DNA from: Flagellimonas zhangzhouensis
GTDB lineage: Bacteria > Bacteroidota > Bacteroidia > Flavobacteriales > Flavobacteriaceae
DNA length: 64,000 nt
NCBI RefSeq assembly: GCF_900102925.1
Contig: NZ_FNKI01000003.1
Location: 165,452 to 229,451, forward strand
Reading direction: 5' to 3'
Numbering within the stretch: the stretch's first letter is position 1; each line of letters opens with the position of its first letter. This document shows positions 15,691 through 25,416 of this stretch, in pieces. The notes beneath the pieces were generated by a model. That model was given only the letters and a program-made list of their open reading frames with translations, was not told the origin of the DNA and did not search any database. Both the position numbers and the translations under genes were made by a program.

Positions 15691-16407
15691 TTACATCTTT
15701 TGGGTATAGTAGTTATAATCCTTGATTACCACATCCACAAATTCGATGGGTTTCATTTCGGTTTGGATTCCTGTTACTTCTTTGATCCGATTGTCCAAAG
15801 AAACAATTATGTTGTGGTTGCCATTCAACTTGGCGCCATCATATAATTCTTTAATGGTCTGAATTTCTCGATCTTTAAAAACAGTAACCTGAGAAAATGT
15901 AGGTTGATAGTCTTCAGGCAAATCTCGAAGTAAAGTATCATGTAGAGAAATTCGTTTCTTTTCACTGATCACTGTGGTGCCTGCAGCAATATCACCAAGA
16001 CGTTGACCTTTACCTCTCAATAAAATTGTTAAAACAGCTCCACCACCAGAAGTCACTGTCACATCAATGATTCGAAGTGCCCATCGTACGAAATAATTCG
16101 CAAAGTTGGGTTTGGAACCATCGAGTTTCACCACACGAAGTGACATTGCCCCCTTGCCTATCGTTTTTCCGTTCATCAAGGTTTCAAACAATAAATAATA
16201 GAGAAAAGCTGGGATGGAAAGAATCAAATAAAATGCCCATTGATCTTCAAATTCAATATCCAAAGAAGCCAAAAAAACAAAAACCAAAATGGTATAGACC
16301 ACGATTACAAAACTATCGATGATATAGGCCAACATACGCTCACCCAAATTGGAGGTGTTTTGTTGTATGGTTATATTTTGGGCCGTTTCTATTTGAAATT
16401 GTTCCAT
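15691..16407 (-). CDS. RDD family membrane protein
   Basis: 238 residues. An RDD domain (about 20-145) carries the name-giving pattern in LGERMLAYIIDSFVI and has three hydrophobic segments (28-50, 58-75, 110-130), followed by a soluble tail of about 90 residues. RDD proteins are membrane proteins, some acting as Na+/H+ or Na+(K+)/H+ antiporters. The gene is divergent from the SpoIIM-MoxR-DUF58 operon with only 34 bases between starts. I recall the combination of RDD with SpoIIM, DUF4129, MoxR and DUF58 from other Bacteroidota, so it is probably part of the same functional unit. Confidence 0.86.
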   Translation of the reverse strand: MEQFQIETAQNITIQQNTSNLGERMLAYIIDSFVIVVYTILVFVFLASLDIEFEDQWAFYLILSIPAFLYYLLFETLMNGKTIGKGAMSLRVVKLDGSKPNFANYFVRWALRIIDVTVTSGGGAVLTILLRGKGQRLGDIAAGTTVISEKKRISLHDTLLRDLPEDYQPTFSQVTVFKDREIQTIKELYDGAKLNGNHNIIVSLDNRIKEVTGIQTEMKPIEFVDVVIKDYNYYTQKM

Positions 16408-16441
16408 ATTTTAGTTTCTTTACTTACAAACTAACCAGTTA

Positions 16442-17422
16442 ATGCGAGAGGCCGCTTTTGTAAAGCAAAATAAGGATAAATGGGCCGCTTTTGAAAATGC
16501 CCTGAACAATAAAGGACGACTTCATCCTGACAAGCTTTCGGATTTATACATTGAGATTACCGATCACCTCAGTTACGCCAAAACCTTTTATCCCAATAGC
16601 AACACACAGTTATACCTGAATTCGCTAGCCTCACAAGCGCATCAAAAAATATATAAGACCAAACGAGAATCCAAGAACCGTATTGTTCATTTTTGGAAAA
16701 CTGAATTCCCTTTAATGTTCTCCCAACATCACCGCGAATTATTGATTGCATTCTTGGTCTTTGCCTTTTTTACAACCGTGGGCGCATTTTCAGCTGCCAA
16801 TGAAGGGGATTTTGTCCGTTCCATTTTAGGCAATGGGTATGTGAACATGACTTTGGAGAATATTGAAAATGGAGACCCAATGGCCGTTTATAAAAAACAA
16901 GGGGCATTTAATATGTTTTTGGGCATCACCATCAACAATATCAAAGTTGCGGTCTATGCCTTTTCATTTGGAATATTTTTAGGGATTGGGACTTTAATGG
17001 TGTTGCTCCAAAATGGGATTATGTTGGGCAGTTTTCAATACTTTTTCTACGATAAAGGACTACTTTGGGAATCGGCCCGCACCATTTGGATCCATGGTAC
17101 CATTGAAGTTTCCGTAATCATTATTGCGGGTTGTGCTGGACTTGTATTGGCCAATGGTATTCTTTTCCCAGGCACCTATACCCGATTGGAATCTTTTAAA
17201 AGAGGAGTTAAAAACGGATTGAAAATTATGGTAAGTACCATCCCCTTTTTCATAATTGCGGGATTTTTGGAAGGTTTTGTGACCCGACATACCGAAATGC
17301 CCGATTGGCTGGCAATTTTAATTATAACCGCCTCGTTAAGCCTTATAGTATTCTATTACATTTTGTACCCATACCAAATCAAAAGAAAAACAGCTTATGC
17401 AAACACCACAGACCTATATTGA
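16442..17422 (+). CDS. SpoIIM-family (stage II sporulation protein M) membrane protein
   Basis: 326 residues. A soluble N-terminal part of about 100 residues precedes several helices. The SpoIIM/DUF95 signature is seen in FLGITINNIKVAVYAFSFGIFLGIGTL and WIHGTIEVSVIIIAGCAGL. In Bacillus, SpoIIM belongs to the engulfment machinery. In non-sporulating Bacteroidota the homologue sits with MoxR and DUF58 genes and probably takes part in envelope assembly or remodelling (inference). First gene of a six-gene operon; the last 26 bases overlap the next gene. Confidence 0.88.
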   Translation: MREAAFVKQNKDKWAAFENALNNKGRLHPDKLSDLYIEITDHLSYAKTFYPNSNTQLYLNSLASQAHQKIYKTKRESKNRIVHFWKTEFPLMFSQHHRELLIAFLVFAFFTTVGAFSAANEGDFVRSILGNGYVNMTLENIENGDPMAVYKKQGAFNMFLGITINNIKVAVYAFSFGIFLGIGTLMVLLQNGIMLGSFQYFFYDKGLLWESARTIWIHGTIEVSVIIIAGCAGLVLANGILFPGTYTRLESFKRGVKNGLKIMVSTIPFFIIAGFLEGFVTRHTEMPDWLAILIITASLSLIVFYYILYPYQIKRKTAYANTTDLY

Positions 17423-18284
17423 GTTTAAAAAACAACGTGAATTAGGGGAAATTCTCTCCGACACTTTTGGGTTTATTCGCAACCAATTCAAACCTTTTTT
17501 CGGCACTATCCTCAAAATAGTTGGGCCGTACATTGTGGTAATGTTGATTGCCATGGGTTTTTATATGTACACAGTAGGCGACATTTTTAATGTTGCTACC
17601 GTTTATAACACCGTACCTGATCTTTCACCAATTATAATGATTTTGGCCATAGTAGTGCTCATGTTCAGTTCAATTGCCGCTTACGTTTTGGCGCAGGGAA
17701 CGGTGCTTCATTACATAAAATCCTATATCGCCAATAATGGTGTTGCCAATTATGATGACGTGCACAAAGAAGTGTATCGTTCCTTTTGGTCCTTGATCGG
17801 GTTGGGCATTTTGGTTGGATTATCTGTGTTTGTGGGGATGCTATTTTGTTTCATTCCTGGAATATATTTAGCTGTGCCGCTTTCAATTTCGTTTGCTATT
17901 CTGGTCTTTCTAAAGAAAGATGTAATGGAATCTTACAATTATAGTTTCACGCTCATCAAGGAAAACTGGTGGATAACCTTTGCTACACTACTTATAATTT
18001 ACATTATTGTCGCTGTTGCCTCCTATGCCTTTAGTCTACCTTCGGTTGTTTATATGTGGATTAAAATGGGCATATTTTCTGGGGAAATGGATGCTGAAAC
18101 TTTCAATTTGTTCAATGACCCAGTGTATTTGATTTTGAATGTGATCAGCACATTGATTCAATTTTTAATGAATATCATCCTGTTGGTTTCAACCGCATTT
18201 ATATTTTTTAACCTTAACGAAAAGAAAAACTTTACAGGTACCTTTGAAAGAATCGACAACTTGGGGAAATCTTCAGAGGATTAA
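17397..18284 (+). CDS. Multi-pass membrane protein in the MoxR/DUF58 operon
   Basis: 295 residues with six predicted helices (near 42-62, 78-98, 130-155, 160-175, 193-215, 245-270) and a charged N terminus (FKKQRELGEILSDTFGFIRNQFKPFF). The R-LGEIL-DTF-FIR pattern is typical of this family in Bacteroidota. It overlaps SpoIIM by 26 bases and its stop overlaps the next ATG by one base, so expression is tightly coupled. Function unknown; likely a membrane scaffold of the complex encoded by the operon. Confidence 0.78.
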   Translation: MQTPQTYIEFKKQRELGEILSDTFGFIRNQFKPFFGTILKIVGPYIVVMLIAMGFYMYTVGDIFNVATVYNTVPDLSPIIMILAIVVLMFSSIAAYVLAQGTVLHYIKSYIANNGVANYDDVHKEVYRSFWSLIGLGILVGLSVFVGMLFCFIPGIYLAVPLSISFAILVFLKKDVMESYNYSFTLIKENWWITFATLLIIYIIVAVASYAFSLPSVVYMWIKMGIFSGEMDAETFNLFNDPVYLILNVISTLIQFLMNIILLVSTAFIFFNLNEKKNFTGTFERIDNLGKSSED

Positions 18285-19018
18285 TGCTACGAACACTGCT
18301 TTTTGGAATTTTACTTTTTTGTGCAACATCCATGTTTGCGCAACAAGATTCCATTGTGCAATACGATACTTCGGAGATTGAACCCCTTGAGGTTCGTGAA
18401 GAAGATTTAAGCGCCTACCGAAACAACGATGATTTCAATTACGAAATCGTGGAACAAGAATCCACTTGGTTGGATGATGTAAAAAATTGGTTCTACAATA
18501 TCTTCCAACAACTATTTGAATGGATTTTTGGGGTGGAAAAAGCAACTAGCTTTTTGGCTACCTTCCTTCAGATTCTGCCATATTTGCTATTGGCATTGTT
18601 CCTTTATCTGGTGATTCGGTTTTTTGTGAATACCCATGCCCGATCTGTGCTTTTGAACAAGAAAAATCCCAATACAGTATCGCTATCCGAAGAAGAACGC
18701 ATCATCAAAACCGAGGATATTGAACAACTCATTAAGGACGCTTTGGCGCAAAACGATTACCGTTTGGCCATCCGATATTATTATTTGTTCATTCTTAAGC
18801 AATTATCGGAGCGCAATTTAATTGATTGGCAACGACAAAAAACTAACGACGATTATATTGAAGAGCTTTCCAACCCTGAATTAAAAATTACCTTCGGCAA
18901 GGCCACTTTCTTATACGATTACATTTGGTATGGGGAATTTACCATTGATCAAGAACGGTACACCCAAGTAGAACAAGTATTTGTAACCCTTAAAAAATCA
19001 ATCAACGCAGATGTCTAA
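18284..19018 (+). CDS. DUF4129 domain membrane protein
   Basis: 244 residues. Signal peptide (MLRTLLFGILLFCATSMFAQ), a periplasmic acidic region, one transmembrane helix near residues 93-115 (LQILPYLLLALFLYLVIRFFV) and a cytoplasmic DUF4129 domain (about 135-240) with YRLAIRYYYLFILKQLSERN and the YDYIWYGEF motif. DUF4129 proteins occur beside MoxR ATPases and transglutaminase or DUF58 genes; their biochemical role is not established. The start overlaps the previous stop (TAATG) and the end overlaps the DUF4350 start by eight bases. Confidence 0.85.
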   Translation: MLRTLLFGILLFCATSMFAQQDSIVQYDTSEIEPLEVREEDLSAYRNNDDFNYEIVEQESTWLDDVKNWFYNIFQQLFEWIFGVEKATSFLATFLQILPYLLLALFLYLVIRFFVNTHARSVLLNKKNPNTVSLSEEERIIKTEDIEQLIKDALAQNDYRLAIRYYYLFILKQLSERNLIDWQRQKTNDDYIEELSNPELKITFGKATFLYDYIWYGEFTIDQERYTQVEQVFVTLKKSINADV

Positions 19019-20225
19019 AAAGGGTTGGATTTACATAGCGATTGCATTTTTTACCCTATTGGGGATATTTGTTTTGGAATACGGTAAACCCAAAAACATC
19101 AATTGGTTCCCATCCTATGTTTCACATCATAAAATTCCATACGGCACTATTGTTTTTAATGATTTGATGGAGAAACATTTCCCAAATTCAATTCAGCAAG
19201 TGCAGCAACCTCCCTTCGAGTTTTTAATGCGAAATGATGAGATTGAAGGCACCTACCTATTTATGAACGAATCCGTTGCTTTTGAAGAAGCAGAACTCCA
19301 TACACTTTTAGATTGGGTAGATTTAGGAAACACCCTTTTTGTAGCTTCCGAATCATTTGATAAAACGTTACTAGACACATTGAATCTGGATTTGAAGAGT
19401 CTGTACAATACCAGCAAACTAGACCCAACCTTTTACCATCAATTGGTGAACCCCAAGTTGAGCAACACTCCTATTGCTTTCAAACAAGATTATTACGCAG
19501 AAACCTTTGGCGAAATAGACACATTGCAAACTGTAGTACTTGGTGAAGTTTATGGAGAATCGGATAGTACAGAAACCATTTCAAAGTCTGTAAACCTTAT
19601 CAAACATCCTTTTGGTAATGGAGAAATCATTTTATCAAGTTTTCCCAAGGCCTTTACCAATTACTTTATACTAAAGGATAACAATCGGGAGTATACGGCA
19701 GGGATTATGTCCTACCTAAACAGAGCTGAAACTATTTATATTGACAATTTTCATAAGTCAGGAAAATCGTTCTACACCTCACCTATGTATCTATTTCTAA
19801 ATACCAAAGAATTAAAATGGGCCTATTATCTAATTCTAATAGGAGCATTGGTCTATGTGATTTTTGAGGGCAAGCGAAAACAACGTGCCATTCCGATTGT
19901 GGAGCCCGTAAAAAACCAAACATTGGCTTTTACTCGCACCATTGCCGATATGTATTTTGAAAATGGGGAGCAAAAACTGATTGCAGAGCACAAGATTGCG
20001 TATTTTTTGGACTACATCCGAACCAAGTTGCATTTGCCCACACAAGAATGGGACGAAACCTTTTTTAATAATCTTGCTTCGCGAAGCAATGCAGAAGTGG
20101 AGGACGTAAAAGCACTTTTCAGTTTGATTGTAAGATTGCAGTCCAAAGAAAAAATAACCAATGAAGAATTGGAAAAATTGAACAAAAATATAGAAGCATT
20201 TAAAGCAAAAGCTGATGGAAAATAA
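19011..20225 (+). CDS. DUF4350 domain protein
   Basis: 404 residues. An N-terminal helix (IYIAIAFFTLLGIFVLEYG) is followed by a periplasmic GATase-like DUF4350 domain (about 45-225; NDLMEKHFPN, EAELHTLLDWVDLGNTLFVAS), a second helix near 270-285 (WAYYLILIGALVYVIFEGKRKQRA) and a cytoplasmic helical tail. DUF4350 is a regular companion of MoxR/DUF58 clusters and has no known enzymatic residues. The end overlaps the MoxR start by 11 bases. Confidence 0.84.
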   Translation: MSKKGWIYIAIAFFTLLGIFVLEYGKPKNINWFPSYVSHHKIPYGTIVFNDLMEKHFPNSIQQVQQPPFEFLMRNDEIEGTYLFMNESVAFEEAELHTLLDWVDLGNTLFVASESFDKTLLDTLNLDLKSLYNTSKLDPTFYHQLVNPKLSNTPIAFKQDYYAETFGEIDTLQTVVLGEVYGESDSTETISKSVNLIKHPFGNGEIILSSFPKAFTNYFILKDNNREYTAGIMSYLNRAETIYIDNFHKSGKSFYTSPMYLFLNTKELKWAYYLILIGALVYVIFEGKRKQRAIPIVEPVKNQTLAFTRTIADMYFENGEQKLIAEHKIAYFLDYIRTKLHLPTQEWDETFFNNLASRSNAEVEDVKALFSLIVRLQSKEKITNEELEKLNKNIEAFKAKADGK

Positions 20226-21198
20226 CGACTTGAACTTTGACAACAGGGTACCCTTGGAAGAATTGCGAACCACAGTAGACCAAATAAAAAAGGAACTGGC
20301 CACTGTGATTGTTGGGCAACATCAATTTATTGAATTGTTGATTGTCTCGATTTTGGCCGACGGTCATGCTTTGATTGAAGGTGTTCCTGGCATTGCAAAA
20401 ACGGTTACAGCCAAATTATTTGCCAAAACCCTTAAAACAGGTTTTAGTCGAATCCAATTCACACCTGATCTAATGCCCAGTGATATTTTGGGAACCTCAG
20501 TTTTCAACTCAAAAACCACGGAATTTGAGTTTAAGCAAGGTCCTATATTTTCCAACATTGTTCTGATTGATGAAATAAACCGTGCCCCTGCCAAAACACA
20601 GGCAGCCTTGTTCGAGACCATGGAAGAACGTCAGGCAACCATCGATGGTACCACTTACCCCATGGGACAACCTTTTATGGTATTGGCCACCCAAAACCCT
20701 ATTGAACAAGAAGGAACCTACGCCCTACCCGAAGCACAATTGGACCGCTTTTTATTTAAAATAAAAGTGGATTACCCTTCTGTGGAAGAAGAAGTACAGA
20801 TCCTACAAACCCATCATGAACGCAAGGGAGAAAAGCCTCAAGACCATATTAAAGCAGTTTTGACGCCTAAAAAGTTAATGGAGTTCAAGAAGAACATCCA
20901 TGAGGTGATTGTGGAAGGAAAAATCATGGATTACATCGCCAAAATCATTTCTCAAACTAGAAATCATCCACATTTATATTTGGGTGCCTCACCAAGGGCT
21001 TCCATTTCTACCTTGACTGCCGCTAAAGCATTTGCTGCCATTGCTGGACGTGATTTTGTGATTCCTGAAGATGTAAAAAAAGCCTTGGTTCCCGTACTCA
21101 ACCACAGGGTAATTTTAACCCCCGAACGTGAAATGGAGGGTATGACGACAGAAAATGTCGTTTCCATGATCATAGAATCTGTTGAAATTCCCAGATAG
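20215..21198 (+). CDS. MoxR-family AAA+ ATPase
   Basis: 327 residues, standard for MoxR. Walker A is GVPGIAKT (about 59-66), Walker B is VLIDEINRAP, then ATQNPIEQEGTYALPEAQLDRF carries sensor and arginine-finger residues, and a lid domain contains GASPRASISTL. MoxR ATPases act as chaperones that insert cofactors or mature complexes, often with vWA-domain partners; here the partner is the DUF58 protein encoded two bases downstream. Cytoplasmic. Confidence 0.94.
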   Translation: MENNDLNFDNRVPLEELRTTVDQIKKELATVIVGQHQFIELLIVSILADGHALIEGVPGIAKTVTAKLFAKTLKTGFSRIQFTPDLMPSDILGTSVFNSKTTEFEFKQGPIFSNIVLIDEINRAPAKTQAALFETMEERQATIDGTTYPMGQPFMVLATQNPIEQEGTYALPEAQLDRFLFKIKVDYPSVEEEVQILQTHHERKGEKPQDHIKAVLTPKKLMEFKKNIHEVIVEGKIMDYIAKIISQTRNHPHLYLGASPRASISTLTAAKAFAAIAGRDFVIPEDVKKALVPVLNHRVILTPEREMEGMTTENVVSMIIESVEIPR

Positions 21199-21200
21199 TC

Positions 21201-22532
21201 ATGCAGTTTTTAAGGTCATTTTACATACACACTAAATTTTTCTGGTACATCGCCATACTGGCAGCCAGTTTTGTTTTCTCCTATTGGGTTGCTGTAATTT
21301 ACCCGATAGCATGGATTTTGGTGTATGTGCTATTGGCCTTTTTCTTTGTGGATATTTATCTTTTATATGCCACCCAAAATGCCATTTCGGCTAAAAGGGA
21401 ATTGCCTCAAAAATTATCGAATAGTGATGATAATGTGCTATCGGTGCAATTGAGGTCAAAATATGCTTTTCCTACCAAAGTGGTTATTATAGATGAGCTA
21501 CCCGTTCAGTTTCAAAAACGTGATTTTGAGTACAAAACTGAGTTATTGAAAAACGAAGATCATATCTACCAATATTCTGTTCGACCTGTGGAACGTGGCG
21601 AATATGTTTTTGGCAATTTGAATGTTTTTGCTTCCTCGCCCATTGGCATCGTAAAAAGAAGGTTTGTATTCCAAAAAGACCAAATGGTGCCAGTGTACCC
21701 TTCTATCATCCAAATGCAACAATATGATTTTTTGGCATCGAGCAACCGATTGACAGAATTTGGACTTAAAAAGATACGACGCATCGGTCACACCCAAGAG
21801 TTTGAGCAGATCAAAGAATACATTAAAGGGGATGATGTGCGGACCATCAACTGGAAGGCTACCGCAAAGAAGAGTCAGCTCATGGTGAACCAATACCAAG
21901 ATGAACGTTCCCAGCCCATTTATTCCATCATCGATACCGGAAGGGTAATGAAGATGCCATTTAATGAGCTTAGTCTTTTGGATTATGCCATCAACGCAAC
22001 CTTGGCTTTTTCCAATGTAGCACTTAAACGAAATGACAAAACAGGAATGTTGGCTTTTTCAAAAAACATTGAATCTTTTGTACCTGCGGTTCAAAAAATT
22101 ACGCACCTCAACACTATTTTAGAGAGTTTGTACAACATCAATACCCGATTCTTGGATTCGGATTTTGGGTTGTTGTACGCGCACATTAAGCGGAAAGTAA
22201 ATCAGAGAAGCTTATTGATGCTCTACACCAATTTTGAGCACATTTCTGCCCTAAAAAGACAATTGCCTTACATTTCTGCGATTGCCAAAAAACACGTACT
22301 GGTAGTTATTTTCTTTGAAAATTCTGAATTGGAATCTTTGATTTCAACCGATGCTGAGAATATTCAGGCCATTTACCATAAAACCATCGCAGAAAAGTTT
22401 TCTTTGGAAAAGCGATTAATGCAAAAGGAACTGCAAAAACATGGCATCCACACCATTTTGACCAAGCCCGAAAACTTGACCATCAATACCATCAATAAAT
22501 ATTTGGAAATAAAGGCTCGCGGACTTATTTAA
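21201..22532 (+). CDS. DUF58 domain protein (vWA-like)
   Basis: 443 residues. Two adjacent helices near the N terminus (about 13-60) are followed by a beta-rich part and the DUF58 core with RIGHTQEFEQIKEYIKGDDVRTINWKATAKK-type sequence (about 195-225). A vWA-like fold comes next, with YSIIDTGRVM standing where DxSxS binds metal in true vWA domains. It is the usual partner of MoxR and closes the operon. The last eight bases overlap the convergent gene at 22525-22986. Confidence 0.9.
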   Translation: MQFLRSFYIHTKFFWYIAILAASFVFSYWVAVIYPIAWILVYVLLAFFFVDIYLLYATQNAISAKRELPQKLSNSDDNVLSVQLRSKYAFPTKVVIIDELPVQFQKRDFEYKTELLKNEDHIYQYSVRPVERGEYVFGNLNVFASSPIGIVKRRFVFQKDQMVPVYPSIIQMQQYDFLASSNRLTEFGLKKIRRIGHTQEFEQIKEYIKGDDVRTINWKATAKKSQLMVNQYQDERSQPIYSIIDTGRVMKMPFNELSLLDYAINATLAFSNVALKRNDKTGMLAFSKNIESFVPAVQKITHLNTILESLYNINTRFLDSDFGLLYAHIKRKVNQRSLLMLYTNFEHISALKRQLPYISAIAKKHVLVVIFFENSELESLISTDAENIQAIYHKTIAEKFSLEKRLMQKELQKHGIHTILTKPENLTINTINKYLEIKARGLI

Positions 22533-22986
22533 GATCCACCTTACGAGAAAGACTAAGCGTATTTAAACTTGGAGGTGCATCGAACGACCCAATTTCAATC
22601 GGATTTAAATCTAATGGTTGATTCTCATAGAGGTCAGAATATCTACCCCGTAATCGTCTATTACTATCTTTTTTGGCAAAAAGTTCAATGGCCAAACCAA
22701 CGGTCACTCCGCCTAAAACGGTCGCTGCCAAATCTTCGTTGTCCCAGCTATTATTTGGATTGGACGCATCAACAGCTTCCTTGGCAAGTCCTGCAATTGC
22801 ACTACCTGCAACTGCACCCACAAAGGTCCAAACGCGATTCCCTTTTGAAGCCTGTTTGGCTATCCCAGCACCAGCAAGTCCGAAAAGACTTCCGCCAATA
22901 AAATGAAGGGTTTTATCGTGTTCCAATTGGCCATAGGAGCTTGAGGCCAATACAAAAAATATTAGGGTGGCTAATAGTGTTCTCAT
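22525..22986 (-). CDS. Exported glycine-rich hypothetical protein
   Basis: 153 residues from ATG 22986 (MRTLLATLIFFVLASSSYGQ, a good signal peptide); the longer frame starts with TTG at 23034 and lacks a signal. Two hydrophobic glycine/alanine segments (FIGGSLFGLAGAGIA and VGAVAGSAIAGLAKEAVDA) plus VLGGVTVGLAIELF suggest a glycine-zipper membrane-associated protein. The HDKTLHFIGG start and KE--D mid-motif resemble small YfiM/DUF2279-type lipoproteins, but the link is weak. It may be the last gene behind mnmA and the nitronate monooxygenase. Confidence 0.7.
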   Translation of the reverse strand: MRTLLATLIFFVLASSSYGQLEHDKTLHFIGGSLFGLAGAGIAKQASKGNRVWTFVGAVAGSAIAGLAKEAVDASNPNNSWDNEDLAATVLGGVTVGLAIELFAKKDSNRRLRGRYSDLYENQPLDLNPIEIGSFDAPPSLNTLSLSRKVDLK

Positions 22987-23034
22987 CTGCGGGTAAAAAT
23001 ATTGAATATCAGCAGAAATTACCTTGCCGTTCAA

Positions 23035-23976
23035 CTAATAGTCCTGCATTTCATCCCGAGCCACATAGAATTCGGCCATCATATCAGCTAAAACCTGAGC
23101 TGCAGGCTTAATTTCATGGATTAAACCTGATACTTGACCTATCTCCAACTCCCCTTCTTCGGTATTACCTTCAAACATGCCCAACTTGGCCCTACCCCTA
23201 CCTAAAAGTTGAATCAAATCTTCTTTTGAGGCACCTTCTGCATAGGCTGTTTGTACTTCTTGGTAAAATTTATTTTTGAGCAATCGAACAGGGGCCAATT
23301 CTTTTAAGGTTAAATGTGTATCTCCCTCTTGAGCATTTACCACCCATTCTTTAAAAATATCATGTGATGATGCTTCGGGGGTAGCTACAAATCGACTCCC
23401 TACTTGAACGCCGTCCGCACCCAAGACCATTGCGGCCAACATAGCTCTTCCTGTTGCAATTCCACCAGCGGCAATTAGGGGAATGTTAATTTTTTCCTTT
23501 ACAGATGGAATCAAAACCATCGTTGTGGTTTCATCTCTTCCATTGTGACCTCCTGCTTCAAAACCTTCGGCCACCACAGCATCTACACCTGCCTCTTGAG
23601 CTTTAAGCGCGAACTTTACGCTGCTTACCACATGAACCACGGTAATACCCTTGCCTTGCAAATATTTGGTCCATGTTTTAGGATTTCCTGCGGATGTAAA
23701 CACGATTTTCACCCCTTGGTCTACGATAATTTGCATCAGCTTTTCAATGTCGGGGTACAACATAGGCACATTCACCCCAAAAGGTTTGTCCGTTGCCTTT
23801 TTACATTTGATAATGTGCTCCTCCAACACTTCGGGATACATGCTTCCAGCCCCTAAAAGGCCAAGTCCGCCTGCGTTGGAAACTGCAGAGGCCAAACGCC
23901 ATCCACTGGCCCAGACCATGCCGCCTTGAACAATGGGATATTCAATTCCGAAAAGTTGTGTGATTTTATTTTGCAT
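23035..23976 (-). CDS. Nitronate monooxygenase / 2-nitropropane dioxygenase-like flavoprotein
   Basis: 313 residues forming an FMN TIM barrel. IEYPIVQGGMVWASGWRLASAVSNAGGLGLLG is the typical start, followed by VVAEGFEAGGHNGRDE with the catalytic His, and IPLIAAGGIATGRAMLAAMVLGADGVQVGSRF with the phosphate-binding loop. The family includes nitronate monooxygenases and the enoyl reductase FabK; the AEGFEAGGH motif is shared and the substrate cannot be fixed. Cytoplasmic. It lies 51 bases behind mnmA on the same strand. Confidence 0.87.
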   Translation of the reverse strand: MQNKITQLFGIEYPIVQGGMVWASGWRLASAVSNAGGLGLLGAGSMYPEVLEEHIIKCKKATDKPFGVNVPMLYPDIEKLMQIIVDQGVKIVFTSAGNPKTWTKYLQGKGITVVHVVSSVKFALKAQEAGVDAVVAEGFEAGGHNGRDETTTMVLIPSVKEKINIPLIAAGGIATGRAMLAAMVLGADGVQVGSRFVATPEASSHDIFKEWVVNAQEGDTHLTLKELAPVRLLKNKFYQEVQTAYAEGASKEDLIQLLGRGRAKLGMFEGNTEEGELEIGQVSGLIHEIKPAAQVLADMMAEFYVARDEMQDY

Positions 23977-24027
23977 GAAGATTCAATTCAAGATATCAGC
24001 AAAATAACCAAAATAATAAGGATTAGA

Positions 24028-25218
24028 CTATGAAATCACCCCAGAACCGACCAACTCATCATCAATATACCAGGCTACAAATTGCCCCTCGGTGATTGCG
24101 GATTGTTTTTCTTTAAAATCCACATACAAACCATTTTCTACTTTGTAGAGCGTAGCAGGCTGTAAAGGTTGACGGTATCTGATTCGTGCCATCACTTCCA
24201 AAGTCTCATCTGCTTTTAAAGCCAAATCTGGTCGCACCCAATGTTCTTCATCAGCTTTTACAAACAAGGTGTTGCGCAAAAGTCCAGGATGGGTTTTTCC
24301 TTGTCCTGTATAAATGATATTTTGGTCCACATCGGTATCGATAACAAACAAAGGTTCCTTGGTGCCTCCTACATTGAGTCCTTTTCGTTGCCCGATGGTA
24401 AAGTAATGAGCCCCTTGATGTTCTCCAACCACCTTTCCATCTTCCAAAGCATATACCCGTTTTTCCGCCTGAAACGCCAATTTTTCCTTGGGTGTGTGGA
24501 ATTCTGGAACCTCAACTTCAAATTGTGAAGCGGTGCTGGGCACCTCAACAATAACCCCTTTTTTGGGTTTTAATTTCTGCTGTAAAAATTCAGGTAGGTG
24601 CACCTTACCCACAAAACACAAGCCTTGGGAATCTTTTTTATCGGCTGTAATCAAATCGTTTTCCGCTGCTATTTTTCGAACCTCTGGCTTTAACAATTCT
24701 CCAATGGGAAATAAGGTTTTGGACAATTGTTCTTGCGACAGTTGACATAAAAAATAGGATTGATCCTTGTTCGGGTCCTTTCCCGCCAACAATTGATAGG
24801 TTTCGGTTCCATCTTCATTTTGGATGGTTCCTTTACGGCAATAATGTCCTGTGGCCACGTAATCTGCACCGAGTTGCAAGGCAATCTTTAAAAAGACATC
24901 AAACTTGATCTCACGGTTGCAAAGCACATCTGGATTGGGTGTCCTTCCCCTTTCGTATTCGTTGAACATATAATCCACGATACGCTCCTTGTATTCCGCA
25001 CTCAAATCCACCGTTTGAAATGGTATGCCCAACTTCTCGGCAACTATCAACGCATCATTGCTGTCCTCCAACCAAGGGCATTCTTCGGAAATGGTCACAG
25101 AATCATCGTGCCAGTTCTTCATGAACAGGCCAATCACCTCATAACCCTGCTCTTTGAGCAGGTATGCTGCCACACTGGAATCCACTCCACCTGAAAGTCC
25201 CACAACTACCTTTTTCAT
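24028..25218 (-). CDS. mnmA: tRNA 2-thiouridylase MnmA
   Basis: 396 residues from ATG 25218. The PP-loop [18 protein letters not shown] binds ATP; the catalytic Cys pair lies in [12 protein letters not shown] and GLCFVGKV, with a C-terminal beta-barrel. It thiolates U34 of Lys, Glu and Gln tRNAs with sulfur delivered from IscS. A second in-frame ATG at 25227 would add only MIA; homologues usually begin [11 protein letters not shown]. The PP-loop domain, [13 protein letters not shown] and KDSQGLCF confirm the family. Confidence 0.96.
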   Translation of the reverse strand: MKKVVVGLSGGVDSSVAAYLLKEQGYEVIGLFMKNWHDDSVTISEECPWLEDSNDALIVAEKLGIPFQTVDLSAEYKERIVDYMFNEYERGRTPNPDVLCNREIKFDVFLKIALQLGADYVATGHYCRKGTIQNEDGTETYQLLAGKDPNKDQSYFLCQLSQEQLSKTLFPIGELLKPEVRKIAAENDLITADKKDSQGLCFVGKVHLPEFLQQKLKPKKGVIVEVPSTASQFEVEVPEFHTPKEKLAFQAEKRVYALEDGKVVGEHQGAHYFTIGQRKGLNVGGTKEPLFVIDTDVDQNIIYTGQGKTHPGLLRNTLFVKADEEHWVRPDLALKADETLEVMARIRYRQPLQPATLYKVENGLYVDFKEKQSAITEGQFVAWYIDDELVGSGVIS

Positions 25219-25236
25219 TGCAATCATTTAAGGGTA

Positions 25237-25244
25237 CAAAAATA
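25237..25244 (-). promoter_or_regulatory. -7 box of mnmA
   Basis: TATTTTTG on the minus strand is a perfect TANNTTTG. It ends nine bases before the ATG at 25227 and 18 bases before the ATG at 25218, giving a very short leader. Confidence 0.45.
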
Positions 25245-25361
25245 CAAAAAGGGTCTTATTAAACCGATTTTTCCTTCTAGTCGAATTACAATTATCAAAC
25301 TGTCAACTCTTTAGCTCTATTTTAATTTTGTTAAACTTTTTCAATAAAATATTAAACACTA

Positions 25362-25391
25362 TTGTTTTCATTTTGTTTAATCATAACTTTA
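25362..25391 (+). promoter_or_regulatory. Promoter of the FAS1 lipoprotein gene
   Basis: TTG at 25362-25364, a 19-base spacer and TAACTTTA at 25384-25391 (one mismatch to TANNTTTG). +1 would fall near 25395, about 22 bases before the ATG. A second perfect box TAATTTTG lies at 25323-25330. The 189-base region is very A/T-rich, as expected for a strong promoter. Confidence 0.5.
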
Positions 25392-25416
25392 TTTAGTTAA
25401 ACAATCTAAAAAGCAC

